DNA from: Pyrenula massariospora
Taxonomy: Eukaryota; Ascomycota; Eurotiomycetes; Pyrenulales; Pyrenulaceae
Direction: 5' to 3'
DNA: 64,000 bases
Assembly (NCBI GenBank): GCA_021030905.1
Contig: JAGFMI010000001.1
Location: 1,984,001 to 2,048,000, forward strand
Program-made: the position numbers and the translations under genes
Notes under the pieces: model-generated
Database searches by the model: none
What the model was told of the DNA's origin: nothing
What the model saw: only the letters and a program-made list of their open reading frames with translations
Shown: piece by piece, positions 11,461-23,119 of the stretch
How the letters are laid out: each line of letters starts with the position of its first letter
Position numbering within the stretch: position 1 is the stretch's first letter

Positions 11461-14400
11461 TCAAAGGTATCCATTGGCCTCAAGCCACTCTTTAACTCTC
11501 GCTTCATCCCTCTCCCTGTACGCCGCATTTCCCCGAATGTAATCTCCAGCTATCTCCAGCGTCCTCTCAATCCCCCCAATCTGCTCCTTCATCTCCTCAC
11601 TGCCGAAGAAGTCCTGAATCTCTTTCTCCACCCTCCTATCACTAAATTTGGTCAACGCGCCTTTGACAAACCGATCAAGCACAATCTTGTTCGCACCCAA
11701 TCTGGCGTATATCCTCCCCCAGTTGCCCTTGATGAATTCCCATCCAACTTCTCGAGTCGAGGAACTCGCCCCAACCGCTAGGGTTGCGTGATGCGCATCC
11801 TGCGTCCTGACCTGTTCACTTGTCGCAAACTCAAGCATGTCCCGGGCCAGCTTCGGATCTCTTGTCGCGCCCATCGCCGCCAAGGCGACATCTCTCCCAT
11901 CAATAGCCGTCGTCCGGAAGAATTCTTGTCTCATAGCTTCGTACTCCTCCTTGCCACCTTCCGCGACCGCGAGTCGAAAGATTATGTTCCGGAACTTGCC
12001 CGGAACAGCCGATTCGTCACCGCTGCCCCAGCGACTAAATCGCGATTGAGCCTCGGAGATGGTGGGCTTGTGACCCACGTACCCAGCATTTGAAAGAAGA
12101 AGCGTTCGCAGGCGACTAGTAAGGTAGGTTTCCGTGGGTTTATCTTCCCAGCCCAAAGTTTCGACAGTCGGAGCGACGAGGTTGAGGCGAAACTTGCGAA
12201 GGCCATCCTTAAGGCGCGGGTTGGCATAGAAGACAGAGCTCACTTTACCGAGCGACTCAATGATTTGGAACCAGACACTGGGCGGGGTGTGAGTAGGCTA
12301 CAAAATTTGATGGGACACGTGTCTTACTGATAATTTGTTTCGTCGCGGAAATTCTCGAGAAGGGAAAGCAGGCCAGTGGTGGTTCCTTCCCCAGAGACTG
12401 CTAGGGCAGTCGCGTCGCTGATCAGCCCTACTTTGTCTTGGGATGACAATAGGCTGCTTGACTTGCCGAGCTTCATCAGCCTCTCTGGAGGGTAGTTGGT
12501 TCGGTAAAGTCCCGAATGATCTTTGTTGAGCTTATAGAAATCTCCTTCAACGTCTCGTATAGTGTCCTCCTTTGAAGTCAAAGATGATTGAAGACCTGCG
12601 TCACATGCTTTACCATAGAAGCCAAGAGGGAGCCACCACGTCGTCTGGTCATCTTCAGGTTTAACATCTCCCGTTGAGAGGAATCTTCTCTGGCGCACTG
12701 AAATCTGGCCAGGTTCCTCAGCAACAGTAAGCACTGGGAGGCCGACCTTCCGTATCCAGGGGTCCTTGGCAATAAATTAGTACATGATAAATACAAAAAA
12801 ACCGCAATACAAGCATCAAAGGCGTCCTATCGATCACTCTTCTCAAAGGTCAAATGAACCTGCTCCAACTGCCAGCAGCCTCCGTTTGGAGGCTTTAGAT
12901 CTAGAAACACACCAGTGAATATCTCCAGCTACAGAGATTAAAAGGGGACTTGAAGGTTGTGAAATAAGGTAGTCGCTTATAACGAGGGTTTAATGTATAC
13001 ACATTTATGTCGGCTTACCATAAATGCCTTTACGTCCTGCCCAGATGCTAAGCTCAATGCTGCCCATAAATCATCAGTGGTTGTATTTCCTGTTATTGCG
13101 TTAGCTGCCGTTGCAAATCAGAAAATCAGAATCCTACCGTAAGCATGCCGTTTCAAATACAGAGAAACACCTTTCAGAAAGATGTTCTGCCCCAGAAAAT
13201 TGCACAGCATCCGAATCACTGAGCTGCCCTTGTAATAGCTAATATGATCGAAGGCCTGATCGATTTCCAAAGCATTGTTCACGCAAACCTCAATCGGGTG
13301 AGACGCCCGCACAGAGTCGAGACGGAAGGCATCTCCCATGGCTCCGTTGACAAACTGGGCCCAGATGTCCCATTCTGGATGGTGGTGGGCTACTGCAAGC
13401 CATCCTGCCCACGTAGCAAAGCCTTCGTTGAGCCAGATGTCATTCCACCACGAAAAGGTCACCTAGAAGCTCAATTTAGACGAAGTATGAAAGGCTAAAT
13501 TGGCCATAACGTGGGCAAATTATCCAGGACGACCAAAACACGACTGTCACTCACCAGATTGCCGTACCATTGATGGGCTAACTCATGGGCCACCACATAC
13601 GCGATCCGATTCCGGTAATATGGTAGGGACTTATCTTCATCAAAGAGGACTTGAGTCGCTCTGTATGTTACTAGACCCCAATTTTCCATTGCGCCCTGCG
13701 CAAAGTCATGGACAGCCAGTAAATCAGCCTTCGGTAGAGGATAGTCAATCTCGAAAGCTTCTGAAAAGTAGTCAAGAGTTGGACCGGCATGTTGGAGCGC
13801 ATATTGACCCTTCTCTTTCAAGCCTCTGGTACAGTACACTCGGACTGGTATTTTGGAGCCATTGTACTTCCTGTCTGTAAATGATTCCACATATTCAAAG
13901 TCTCCAATGGCCCATGCTGCAAGCTGTTTAACGATGAGATTGGACCTAAAACAAGATGCGCTACGTCACTTACGTAGGTGCTCATCTTGGGTGTCTTTTC
14001 AAAAGATACGATTTTGAGGCCTTCGGTATTTCCCGGTCTCAAGGTCTTCACCGGCATGTTACTCAGAGCAGTAAGGCCGTCTGGTATTTCTATGTCAATG
14101 TCAAACGTTGCCTTGAGGCTAGGTTCGTCAAAGCAAGGGAAAGCTTTCCGAGCGTCACAAGCTTCGAATTGAGTTGAATACATGCAGAGATATCCTTCAT
14201 GACATGGAGTGCCGACAGCTGGGGGTACATCTGATTTGTACTTAGAGCGATAAAAGCCGCATAGATCCTCGGTGATGGTGCCTTGAAAGGATATAGAGAG
14301 GATAACGTCTGATGGAGGTAGATTCTCTGGAAATAGCAAGGACACCTGTTGTAGTTTCGACTCATATTCAACTTTACTGGCTTCAAAGAGCACTGATCCA

Positions 14401-14749
14401 ATGAGTTAGCGAGAATAATAAAGAAGCTTCTCAGATGCTTAAGGTTAGGTAGCAGAAGTCATGTCCGTTATAGTCCTTAACGCTGGCGGAGGTCTTCCTA
14501 TTAACCAGACCGGCCATGGCTTCTGCTACCCAGCCTCGACTGACCTTTGTCATCTGAGCTTTGAACCTTTGCTCCCTCAATATCCAACTGGACAGCATTC
14601 AGTACAATAGTTTGGACATTCTTCACAATCTTGACATGAATTTTGACGGCTCCCTTGTAGGTCCATGGAGGTGCAAGACAAATGTCTGTGAGAGAAATGT
14701 AATAGTGTGAAGGCACGACACTGACTTGCTCATTAGTGTCAATAGGCAT
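11461..14749 (-). CDS. M1-family zinc aminopeptidase (puromycin-sensitive type)
   Basis: Seven exons fit: 14749-14545, 14392-13974, 13923-13555, 13462-13138, 13089-13019, 12764-12328 and 12277-11461. They make 880 residues, the usual length of the AAP1/APE2/puromycin-sensitive group. The exopeptidase motif GAMENWG and the zinc site are present: HELAH at residues 321-325 and the third ligand Glu at 344 within WLNEGFATW, exactly the HExxH-x18-E spacing. The ERAP1-like C-terminal domain fills the last 400 or so residues. No signal peptide or membrane segment, so probably cytosolic, trimming N-terminal residues from peptides. Introns are 46-152 nt except one of 254 nt (12765-13018). The first exon is the least certain part. 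Divergent from SSL1. Confidence 0.92.
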
Positions 14750-15263
14750 GCATCCACCTTGCCTGGCACAAACCTATCAGGTAGGATCTCGGGATCCATG
14801 ATGGAAAAGAGGTTTTCAGAGGGCGCAATAGACACAGTCAAATTCAATGCTCAATTAATTTGCACACAAAGGGCCAAATTTGGCGCAAAGCTATCACTAC
14901 CGATGAAACTCCGGATAGCTCGCTCGGTAATCCTGACCTTCACCATGTCCACGGATGGACAGCGACAACATTTTGTACCAAACAAGTTTAAAAATTCTCA
15001 CTTTTGACGACGCTTTTTCAGATCGCCTATTCCTGCAAAATGCGGATGTTACTGTACTTTCGCAATAATTACAGTAGTGGTCGATCTTAGTTTCCGGCGA
15101 TCTCGGGTAGCAGCTTTTATGCTGCAGTATCTAGGCTGGCTTGGGATTAGCTACCCCGGGTTTCGCTGAACCCTGCTGGCTAGGTACTTGAGCCAGGCTC
15201 CGACTGTTCTTCTAAGCTTTCAAAACACCATCGGGTGACTCTGAACCTTCGTCTCACCAAGCC
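14750..15263. promoter_or_regulatory. Divergent intergenic region, aminopeptidase and SSL1
   Basis: 514 bases between two start codons pointing apart; must contain both promoters. A further in-frame-looking ATG region upstream of the aminopeptidase (near 14800, encoding LPDRFVPGK) might be an extra 5' exon, but I could not find a clean donor. Confidence 0.4.
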
Positions 15264-16660
15264 ATGGTCGTGGACGACGACTATGTGGCTAACGCATCTG
15301 ACGATGAAGATGGAGATATTCGGCCTCGTCGCCGGGGAGGTGGAGGCTCTCGTCAAGCGAGGCAAGAGAAAGAGTCCGCTTTTGAGGTGACAAGGACATG
15401 GGAGGCGCTGGAGGAGGCTGCAGATGGCACGATCACGGGCGCAGTGGATGAGTTGATGGAGGCAGGGAAGAAGAAGAGGTATGCGTCTCTTTCTGGAACA
15501 AGACCAGTCGTTAACATACGAGCTGTAGATTGCTCAAGGATACAACTCCTCTCCAGCGTGGTATTATCCGGCATCTGATCCTCATCCTTGATCTCTCCTT
15601 AGCAATGTTGGAGAAGGACCTCCGACCCACTCGCTACCTTCTTACCCTTCGCTACGCCCAAGAGTTCATCCGCGAATACTTTGAGCAAAATCCTATATCT
15701 CAACTTGGTATAATCGGTATGACGGACGGTCTCGCCGTCCGTATCAGTACCATGTCTGGCAACCCTAACGACCACATAATGGCTCTTCAGAATCTCCGCA
15801 AGCAAGACCCCAAAGGGCATCCATCGCTCCAAAACGCCCTTGACATGGCCCGTGGAGCCCTCTTCCATGCCCCGTCTCACGGTACCCGTGAAATCCTCCT
15901 TATCTTTGGCGCCTTGCACTCCTCTGACCCAGGCGACATCCATACCAGCATTGCCGCCCTGGTTCGGGACCGTATTCGCGCCAAAGTTATTGGCCTTGCA
16001 GCTCAAGTCGCCATCTGCCGTGACCTTGTCTCCCGTACCAACGAAGGTGACGTCTCTGGCTACACCATCGTCCTCAACGAGCAGCACTTCCGCGAACTCA
16101 CACTTGACGCAACCACCCCACCCATCACCCACACTACAACAACCACCACCAACTCTCTCCTCATGATGGGCTTCCCCTCCCGCACTGTTGAGACCGCAAA
16201 CCCCTCACTCTGCGCCTGTCACGAGAACAACCCCACGCGAGAGGGATATCTGTGCTCCAGATGCGGGAGCAAAGTCTGCAGCCTTCCTGCCGAGTGTCCC
16301 GCGTGCGGCCTAACGCTGATTCTGTCCACACACCTTGCAAGATCATACCACCATCTCTTCCCTCTGAACAACTGGATCGAAGTCCCCTGGTACGAGGCCC
16401 GCGAGAGCTCACAGTGTTTTGCGTGCGGGAAAGAGTTCCCACCAGATCCGGAAAAGAGACAGGGGAGAGGTGACGAGGGCAGCAGCAGCGGGAGATATCG
16501 ATGCGAGACCTGCGGATGCCATTTTTGTATTGATTGCGATCTGTTTGCGCATGAAGTGGTGCACAATTGTCCCGGCTGTCAGAGCGGGGTGGTACGAGGG
16601 CAGGCGGTGGATGGTAATGGAGAGACTAATGGAGTCGGGGAGGAGATGGAGATTGATTGA
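15264..16660 (+). CDS. SSL1: TFIIH core subunit Ssl1/p44
   Basis: Ssl1 (p44 in human) is a core TFIIH subunit that regulates the XPD/Rad3 helicase in transcription initiation and nucleotide excision repair. Two exons, 15264-15478 and 15529-16660, are joined over a 50-nt intron and give 448 residues. The N-terminus is acidic then Gly/Arg-rich. A von Willebrand A-like domain starts near residue 85 (RGIIRHLILILDLS, with DLSLAM at the MIDAS position). The C-terminal half has two zinc modules: CSRCGSKVC...CPACGL, and a RING-like cluster from CFACGKEF through CETCGCHFCIDCD to HNCPGC. A Ser/Gly-rich insert interrupts the second module. Order and length match fungal orthologs. Confidence 0.96.
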
Positions 16661-17741
16661 TGTCCGAGCGTTTGGATTTGCGACTAATTCAACGTTAAAG
16701 ACTTTTTGCATAGCGATGGAGCGCACGGAGAAGCATTTTTCACCGAGCATGGCATATATGCGAAAGAACGAGACATTGGCGTGGCGTTTGTATTTAGAGA
16801 AGTGATACCCAGAAAGCTGAGCGCAATCTCGAGCAATTTTAAGAGGTGCCCTGTATTGAGAGTATGCCAATCCAACGGGCAGAAGATTTTCAAGCATCAA
16901 TTTAGATTTTCTGATATCATGCCAGGTTTTCAAATTCAAGAGCTTGGACCTGCTTCATCTGGCGCAGGGCGGTCTCCTGCCTTAGATACTAGTAATTCTT
17001 ATTAATCACCAAAGACCTTTACCACAGTTGAAGACGCTCTCAGAAGTGGCTTGTAACATCGTGAACGATCACAGCTCCAGGGGTAGATGGATGCTACGAT
17101 AGAGGCTGTGGGAACAACAGCTGTGCTCGACATCACGGGCGTTGGATACGTAGTTGGTGGTAAGGATTGCGCTATGGATGGATAATTCTAGGAGACTGGA
17201 GATGAAAGGGCTCTGTAATACAAGTACCGCATGAAGGCCAGAGCTGAGTCTAGAGCATTATTCCGCAGGGAGTTTTATTGGTTCTTATCCCGGTCTTCTA
17301 TTGCTCTTTGTATATGAGCGCACGATAATGAGGATGTCTACTCTGTTTTCCGACACGGGTTGGGGCCCGGGCTCTGTTTGGACTTGAGTTATATCGTGAA
17401 TATGGGATATGAAAATTGTTCACTTTCACAAGCCTTGGAAAGGGTCTTGGATCTTGGAGCATCAACATACTGGACAATTGGTTTTTGATCTATAGATTTA
17501 TTGCCACCCATGTTTCTCTTAGGGGATCTTTGGCCCCTGTGCTTCTAGCTTAGAGGGTGATCCGGTCTTTGATGATGTTGGGGCTCAACCACTGCCTGCC
17601 CTAGATAGATATACGTCATAAACTAAATCTATGTACGGCGCCGTCTAGGACCCTGAAGTTTCCGGGTATGAATCCCTGGTATGGAAGACAACGCAAGAGA
17701 TGATGTTGAAACCGCTCTGAGTTGACTTCATTGTAGACCAA
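16661..17741. other. Convergent intergenic region, 1.1 kb
   Basis: Lies between the stop codons of SSL1 and SUZ12. Long for two 3' untranslated regions, but no coding frame, repeat or RNA gene could be supported. Confidence 0.5.
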
Positions 17742-20155
17742 TCAATTCATAATATTTGCTAGCCAAGCCGATGTTTGCTGGACAGGATCTTGGGGCAGAT
17801 TGACAGCACATGCTGGGCACATCCAATTGCTTGACTTTTGGCGAAGACCCATGCAAGCAAGATGGTACAAAGGCGCTTTACATAACTGGTTGGGAAAATG
17901 TTAGCTTCCGTTAGACATAGAATCCGGAATGCTAGTGTACTTACCGTATTGCTGCATGCAATGTTGGCTTTTGTGCCTCTTATTATTTTGAGACATTTGT
18001 TACATGATCTTGTCGTTGGTAAAGGTGGTCCAATATCTGCATCTTCATCGTTGCCTTGTGTTGAATCTGAAAGCGTCCTATGATCTGTGGCCGAATACCT
18101 TATAGCCGATTTCTTGAGAAATGTCCTTCCTTCTTTGTTTTCACGCTCATCCTTGCCATGTATAATGCCTATACATCCTGCTAGAACGTGTGCTCCTGTC
18201 AACTCTTGATCCGTTAGTTCTGCCATCAAATGACTGAACTCTTGCAACATAGCTGGCTCCCTTAATGTCTCTATGTTTGCTCTCGTAAATCGCACTACTG
18301 CGTCAGATAGATATTTCGTATTCGCTAAATTTTCAGAAATAAGATGAGCGTCGAACCGCGCGAGAAAAGCGCGGCTGGCATCACTAAGGGTTGGGTCGAG
18401 CGTGTCCGCGTGCTTCATGCTCAGCCATTCTTTCCCTATCTCATCATCACTCTCACTCAAAGCTTCGCCGGTGCGTGCGATTTGATGGCTGATCGAACGA
18501 TAGAGGGCTGTCTCGATCCTTGTTTTCGACTTTGGCACTTTAGGTGGTGGCTTGGTATTGCGGATTAAAGGCGGAACATCCGAGATGGGCCTAAAGGGGG
18601 AATCAACAGGATCGCCATTGATTTTTACAGACGCTATACGGCGGCGAGGAGGCGCGCCCACCCAGGCAGCATCGCCATCAAGATATTCATCAATATCAAA
18701 CGGCTTTTTTGGAGCAAGCCACGTAAAATCACGTTCATCTTTTACGTGATTAGCAGCTCGTTGCCGGTCAATTTCGGCAAAGCCGACTTTGAATCGGACA
18801 CTTGTAGGCCACCCGTTGATGTCATCCTCCTGGTTTTCAATATCAAATCGATAATTCTCGTGATCATTTGTCAGATGGAATCGAAGCTTCTCTAGTTCGA
18901 AGAATTCTCTAGACCTGCAAAATGGGCAGCAGAAACCTAAGGTTTTGACCGTATCGAAGAATGGTGAATTCTGTTGTGGCGGGTGGCCCGGTTGAGCCAT
19001 ATCAAATCGATAAGATAATTGCGCTTTTCGTCGGCGCTTTCGTTTAGTCCACGAAGCTCCACTGTTTATCTGTCGTGCCTCTTCTTCTTCACTTCTGTCA
19101 ATCGCACCGTTCGTTTGTCTTATTGTGCGTGAGCGGTTCCGCTCATTCCTGCGCGCTATTAGATCGCCATTAACTTCATTCTCGGAGAGCCGTGGAGATT
19201 CATTCATAGCGACTTGATCTTCAGAGTTCTTCTGATCCTTGAAATGTTTTTCGAGAGGTGTAGCGGGGTGATTCCATTCAGACCTGATCTCAAAGCAATA
19301 CTTTGTCTGATAAGTCCGATCCCGTCGATCAAATAATGCGGGGAGCGGAGCATCTGATGGAGGAGATGCTGGCAAGTTATTGTATCGTGCAACCAGTAAA
19401 CCTTCCTCGTAGCCTGGCGTTCGCTTTGATGTGTCTCGTTTGGAGGAATGTTCGCTTTTATTCAAAAACGGTATGGGCGGCCAGAGCCGGCTCGCTTTAT
19501 CGGGAATGATTTTGATTTCCATTAGATAGTTGTCCCCGATTCCCAATCCACTGGATTGACTCAATTTCAGCGGGGAAGGTACGAAAATCTGGTTTGCCTT
19601 GACTCTGAACGGCTGGCCCATTTCAACGATAGCCCAAGGGCTGTCGTCAGGGTGTCCCATCGGGGTCACTCTACACGGCTCACTGGTTTTGAATATAGGT
19701 TCAACATTTTGGCGAAATCCTTCCCGATTATCCCAAATGGCGAGAAAGGCTTGACAATCGATGTCTTCTCTTTTGGTGCGTTTACGAGCCGGCTCTTCAG
19801 ATTTTTGAAGACTCTGCTTATAATTCAGCTTTTTTCTCAAACTTCTCAGCTCTATCTGAAGTTCATGATCTCCTTGATTGAAATTATTGGCATTCAGATT
19901 TCGCAGACTGTGTTTCGTGGAGCGTGCGGAACGGCTGTCGTTCTGATTCTGAGAAGTCTCCTCTTGAACGGGTGTCGGAGAAGATGGCCTCTTTGTAGCG
20001 AGATTTTGCCGTCGCTTAGCGTGAGTGGCAAGTGCCTTCATAATGTTTCTATTGAGAAAGACACGTGGACGACTGAAGGTTTTGTGATAATGCAATGCAA
20101 AATCGCCTGTAAGGTCTCTCCTTATGTTTTTCGTGTCTCCGGGTCTCAGGAGCAT
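17742..20155 (-). CDS. SUZ12: SUZ12-like PRC2 subunit with VEFS box and C-terminal PHD-type finger
   Basis: SUZ12 is a core subunit of Polycomb repressive complex 2, which methylates H3K27. Exon 1 (20155-17945) and exon 2 (17885-17742) are joined over a 59-nt intron (GTAAGT...CCAG), giving 784 residues. Visible in order: FALHYHKTFSRPRVFLNRN near the N-terminus; a C2H2-type finger near 405-430 (CPFCRSREFFELEKL, then FHLTNDH); a VEFS box near 555-660 (EALSESDDEIGKEWL, LSDAVVRFTRAN); and a C4HC3 pattern in the last 70 residues. The last is completed only by the intron join: CNKC and IACSN in exon 1, then LCKAPLYHLACM and WMCPAC in exon 2. If the intron is retained, the frame runs on to an unrelated tail. 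The middle is basic and disordered. Divergent from ANT1. Confidence 0.88.
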
Positions 20156-21149
20156 ACCCCGGCTTGAGTTTCCTTGAAGCGAGAATACCGTAATCTCATT
20201 GCGCCTTGCTAAGAGATCCAGACCCGGAAGAAGCTCTTCATCTAAGTTGAACGAAGGGCGATGTTAAGAGCAAAACAATTCAAACTCAAGCAGTAGATAA
20301 AAGAGTCGAGTGACAACAACTGGAAAATTGTAGGCTCAAAGTGGATGCGGGTCAGTAATTTCGTGTTGCTAGAGTTGCTTCGTACTGATATCGAGGGAAG
20401 TCACTGAGTCATATCAGTCGAACCCAGTGATGGTGAGGTGTGTGGAGGGACAAGAAGGCGGTGATCTGATATGGAGATCGCGTGACAGATGACATGGTGT
20501 GAAGTTGCCCCCAGGATTCTCCTCGAGTCCCTTGAAAGTGATGCCAAGATTATCGCGGACGTGAAAAAGGCGCGTGGCAGGAAGACGGTGGCCAATCAAC
20601 CCCACCGCATTTCAAGATACGGCAAAGCTTCCTTTCTGCTCGAACAGGACATCCCGTCTTCTTTCTCTACGATGATGGATACATGTAAATCTGGGATGCC
20701 AGCATTCTTCACTACTATTTGCGCTCGATTCTAGAACGGAGCAATGTAATAAACAGTCGTGGACCCGTGGATTTTAAATATTACCCTTGCAGAAACGCAT
20801 TTTTAGACACCCTTTAGTGCCATCGTACCAAGACACAAAAAGCCCAAGTTAGATAGACAATAAAAAGCGTGACTATTGTCATCTCGTTCACGTGCGAGAG
20901 TGTGCCATGGCAGGTTTCCCGTGGTCTACATCTGTTACCGCGCCGGTATCCAGGTACTGTGTGTGGGGAACAGCCGAGGCTCGACCTTACTTGGAACAGC
21001 ATGAAATCCATTTTCCCATTCCACATAGGATATATCTCCTTGATTCCTCCTCTTCCCTCGGCCTCTTTTTCGCCACACTTCGCTCAAGAGTAGCCTGTTC
21101 TTGTACGAAGCCCGTAATCAGCAGACAATTCCTTCTTTTACCATTCAAG
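20156..21149. other. Divergent intergenic region, SUZ12 and ANT1
   Basis: Nearly 1 kb between start codons pointing apart. Presumably promoters and leaders; an extra 5' exon of SUZ12 cannot be excluded. The short frames here have no recognisable features. Confidence 0.4.
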
Positions 21150-22296
21150 ATGTCGCAAGCTCCGACTCCCACCGAAGGCGATACTAAGACCCAACAACCT
21201 GTCTCCGTGCAGCAGAGCGACAATGTCGCACATGCCATCTCTGGTGCAGGAGGAGGTCTGGTTGCTATGACTTTGACGTTCGTCTTCACTGGCCGTCTCT
21301 TTCCAGGTACTGATTGCTGACGGGACTGGACACAGCTATCCTCTCATTACCCTCTCCACTAGGGCGCAGGTGGAATCGAAGCGCGCACATACCACAACAC
21401 TTGATGCTGTAAGAAACATAATCAGACGAGAAGGGGTGAGCGGTCTGTACTCAGGCTTGGAAAGCGCTTTGTTCGGAATTGGTGTCACAAACTTTGTCTA
21501 CTATTACTGGTTGGCAGCCTGTATCTGAGAGGAGGTTTTCGCTCATCAATAGACTAGGTACGAATGGACAAGAGCCGGATTTGAGAAAGCAGCAGTTAAA
21601 GCTGGCCGAGCATCTAAAAAATTGACAACGATTGAGTCCATCATCGCTGGCGCCATAGCAGGCAGCGCCACCGTCATTATTACGAATCCTATCTGGGTCG
21701 TCAATACTCGCATGACGGCTCGACAGTCAGCTGCAGAATCTCAGGAGCTTCCCGGTCCAGCGTCTAAGCCAAAGAAAGCCCCGTCGACGTTCGGGACATT
21801 ATTATCACTCCTTCGCGAAGAAGGGCCGCAGGCACTTTTTGCCGGAGTCCTTCCAGCGTTGGTTCTTGTCATCAATCCAATTCTTCAGTACACCTTTTTT
21901 GAACAATTAAAAAATATGCTCGAGAACCGAAGGCGGGTAACACCAACGGACGCGTTTTATCTGGGAGCTCTCGGGAAGTTGTTCGCAACAACTTTGACCT
22001 ATCCGTACATTATAGTCAAGAGCAAAGCTCACGTGGCCAAAAAAGATACCCCCAAAGAAGGCATGACGGAAAGCTTGGGCCGGCTCATTCGTGAGGAGGG
22101 TTGGAGTGGCCTTTACAAAGGTAAGCGACGAATGCGTGCTGCCTGCTCTTACATATACTGATTGCTGTTATCTGTAGGCTTGGGACCAAAGGTTTCGCAA
22201 AGTGTTTTGACCGCTGCATTTCTTTTCGCATTCAAAGATATCTTCTTTGAAGCGACTATTGCCGCTCGGCGCCGCATGAAAGGGATCACGAGATAG
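21150..22296 (+). CDS. ANT1: Peroxisomal adenine nucleotide carrier (ANT1/PMP47 type)
   Basis: A mitochondrial-carrier-family protein of the PMP47/Ant1 branch, which imports ATP into peroxisomes for fatty acid activation. Four exons, 21150-21277, 21336-21509, 21558-22120 and 22178-22296, give 327 residues. The three carrier repeats each show their signature: YPLITLSTRAQV in repeat 1 (created by the first splice), NPIWVVNTRMTA in repeat 2, and YPYIIVKSKAHV in repeat 3. NPIWVVNTRMTA is the form I know from PMP47 proteins. Six membrane segments are expected. The loop after repeat 2 carries a Pro/Lys-rich insert of about 20 residues. The C-terminus is basic (RRRMKGITR). Confidence 0.95.
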
Positions 22297-23119
22297 ACAT
22301 TGATATCAGCGTCGTTATTAACATATTAGCCAATTATGTCAGGATTTGAAATTAAGGAATCATCATGCCCTGGAGAGCATGGGAGGGATGTCTGTAGCCT
22401 GACTCTGTACATGTGATGGTGGGGGTTTCTGAGGTCATAGTCTGTATTCGCAGCCTGACGTACGACTTCGATTCTGGAAAGATAGACTGACGGCTAGACC
22501 TTGCTACCAAAATATTCGTTGTATTCTGAGACGTTTGTGAAAGATTCTATAGCAAGTGATGTTTTCGAATTCTCGATGGTGGACAGAAAGAGAGAAGTGG
22601 GTGAAGCGAGAATGGCATTAGAACTAACTGATAAGCCCCAATGAGAAGCGGAACTCAGCTGTATTGCTACCAGGGAAAGAAAATGGGAAGCATTTGACAG
22701 GAGAGTCCAGAACCAAGGTAGGCTGATAGCAAATACGGATCCGTGGCCATGGTTATGGTGGGGCTGTAGGGTATACGCGCCGCGTGAAGAAGGACCCACT
22801 TATACTCGACCGTTGCCGCGTCGGCAGCGTGCAGCTTCAACACTTCTTTCCTTAGTCGGTCTAAAAACCTAAACACGTCTACATCGGTAAATTATTAGAT
22901 GCCTGTTTCTTGGTTATGTCCATATTATCTGAACCCTTCTTAACATGAACCTGCCTCTACCCTCAGGGAATCCCAGAGATCACTCCCCATCTTTCGATCA
23001 TGTACGCTTCTGTTTCACCAAATCTAACCTTGAATGCAAGACCATAAAACTGACACTGAGTGTGTGGTCTAGAGATAGATGCATTCCATCACAGATCCTT
23101 ATAGCCTATCGAAGCGAAA
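22297..23119. other. Intergenic stretch, nothing supported
   Basis: 823 bases between ANT1 and the WD40 gene, both on the plus strand. It holds the WD40 promoter. Small minus-strand frames at 22494-22876 overlap each other and show no family features. Confidence 0.5.
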
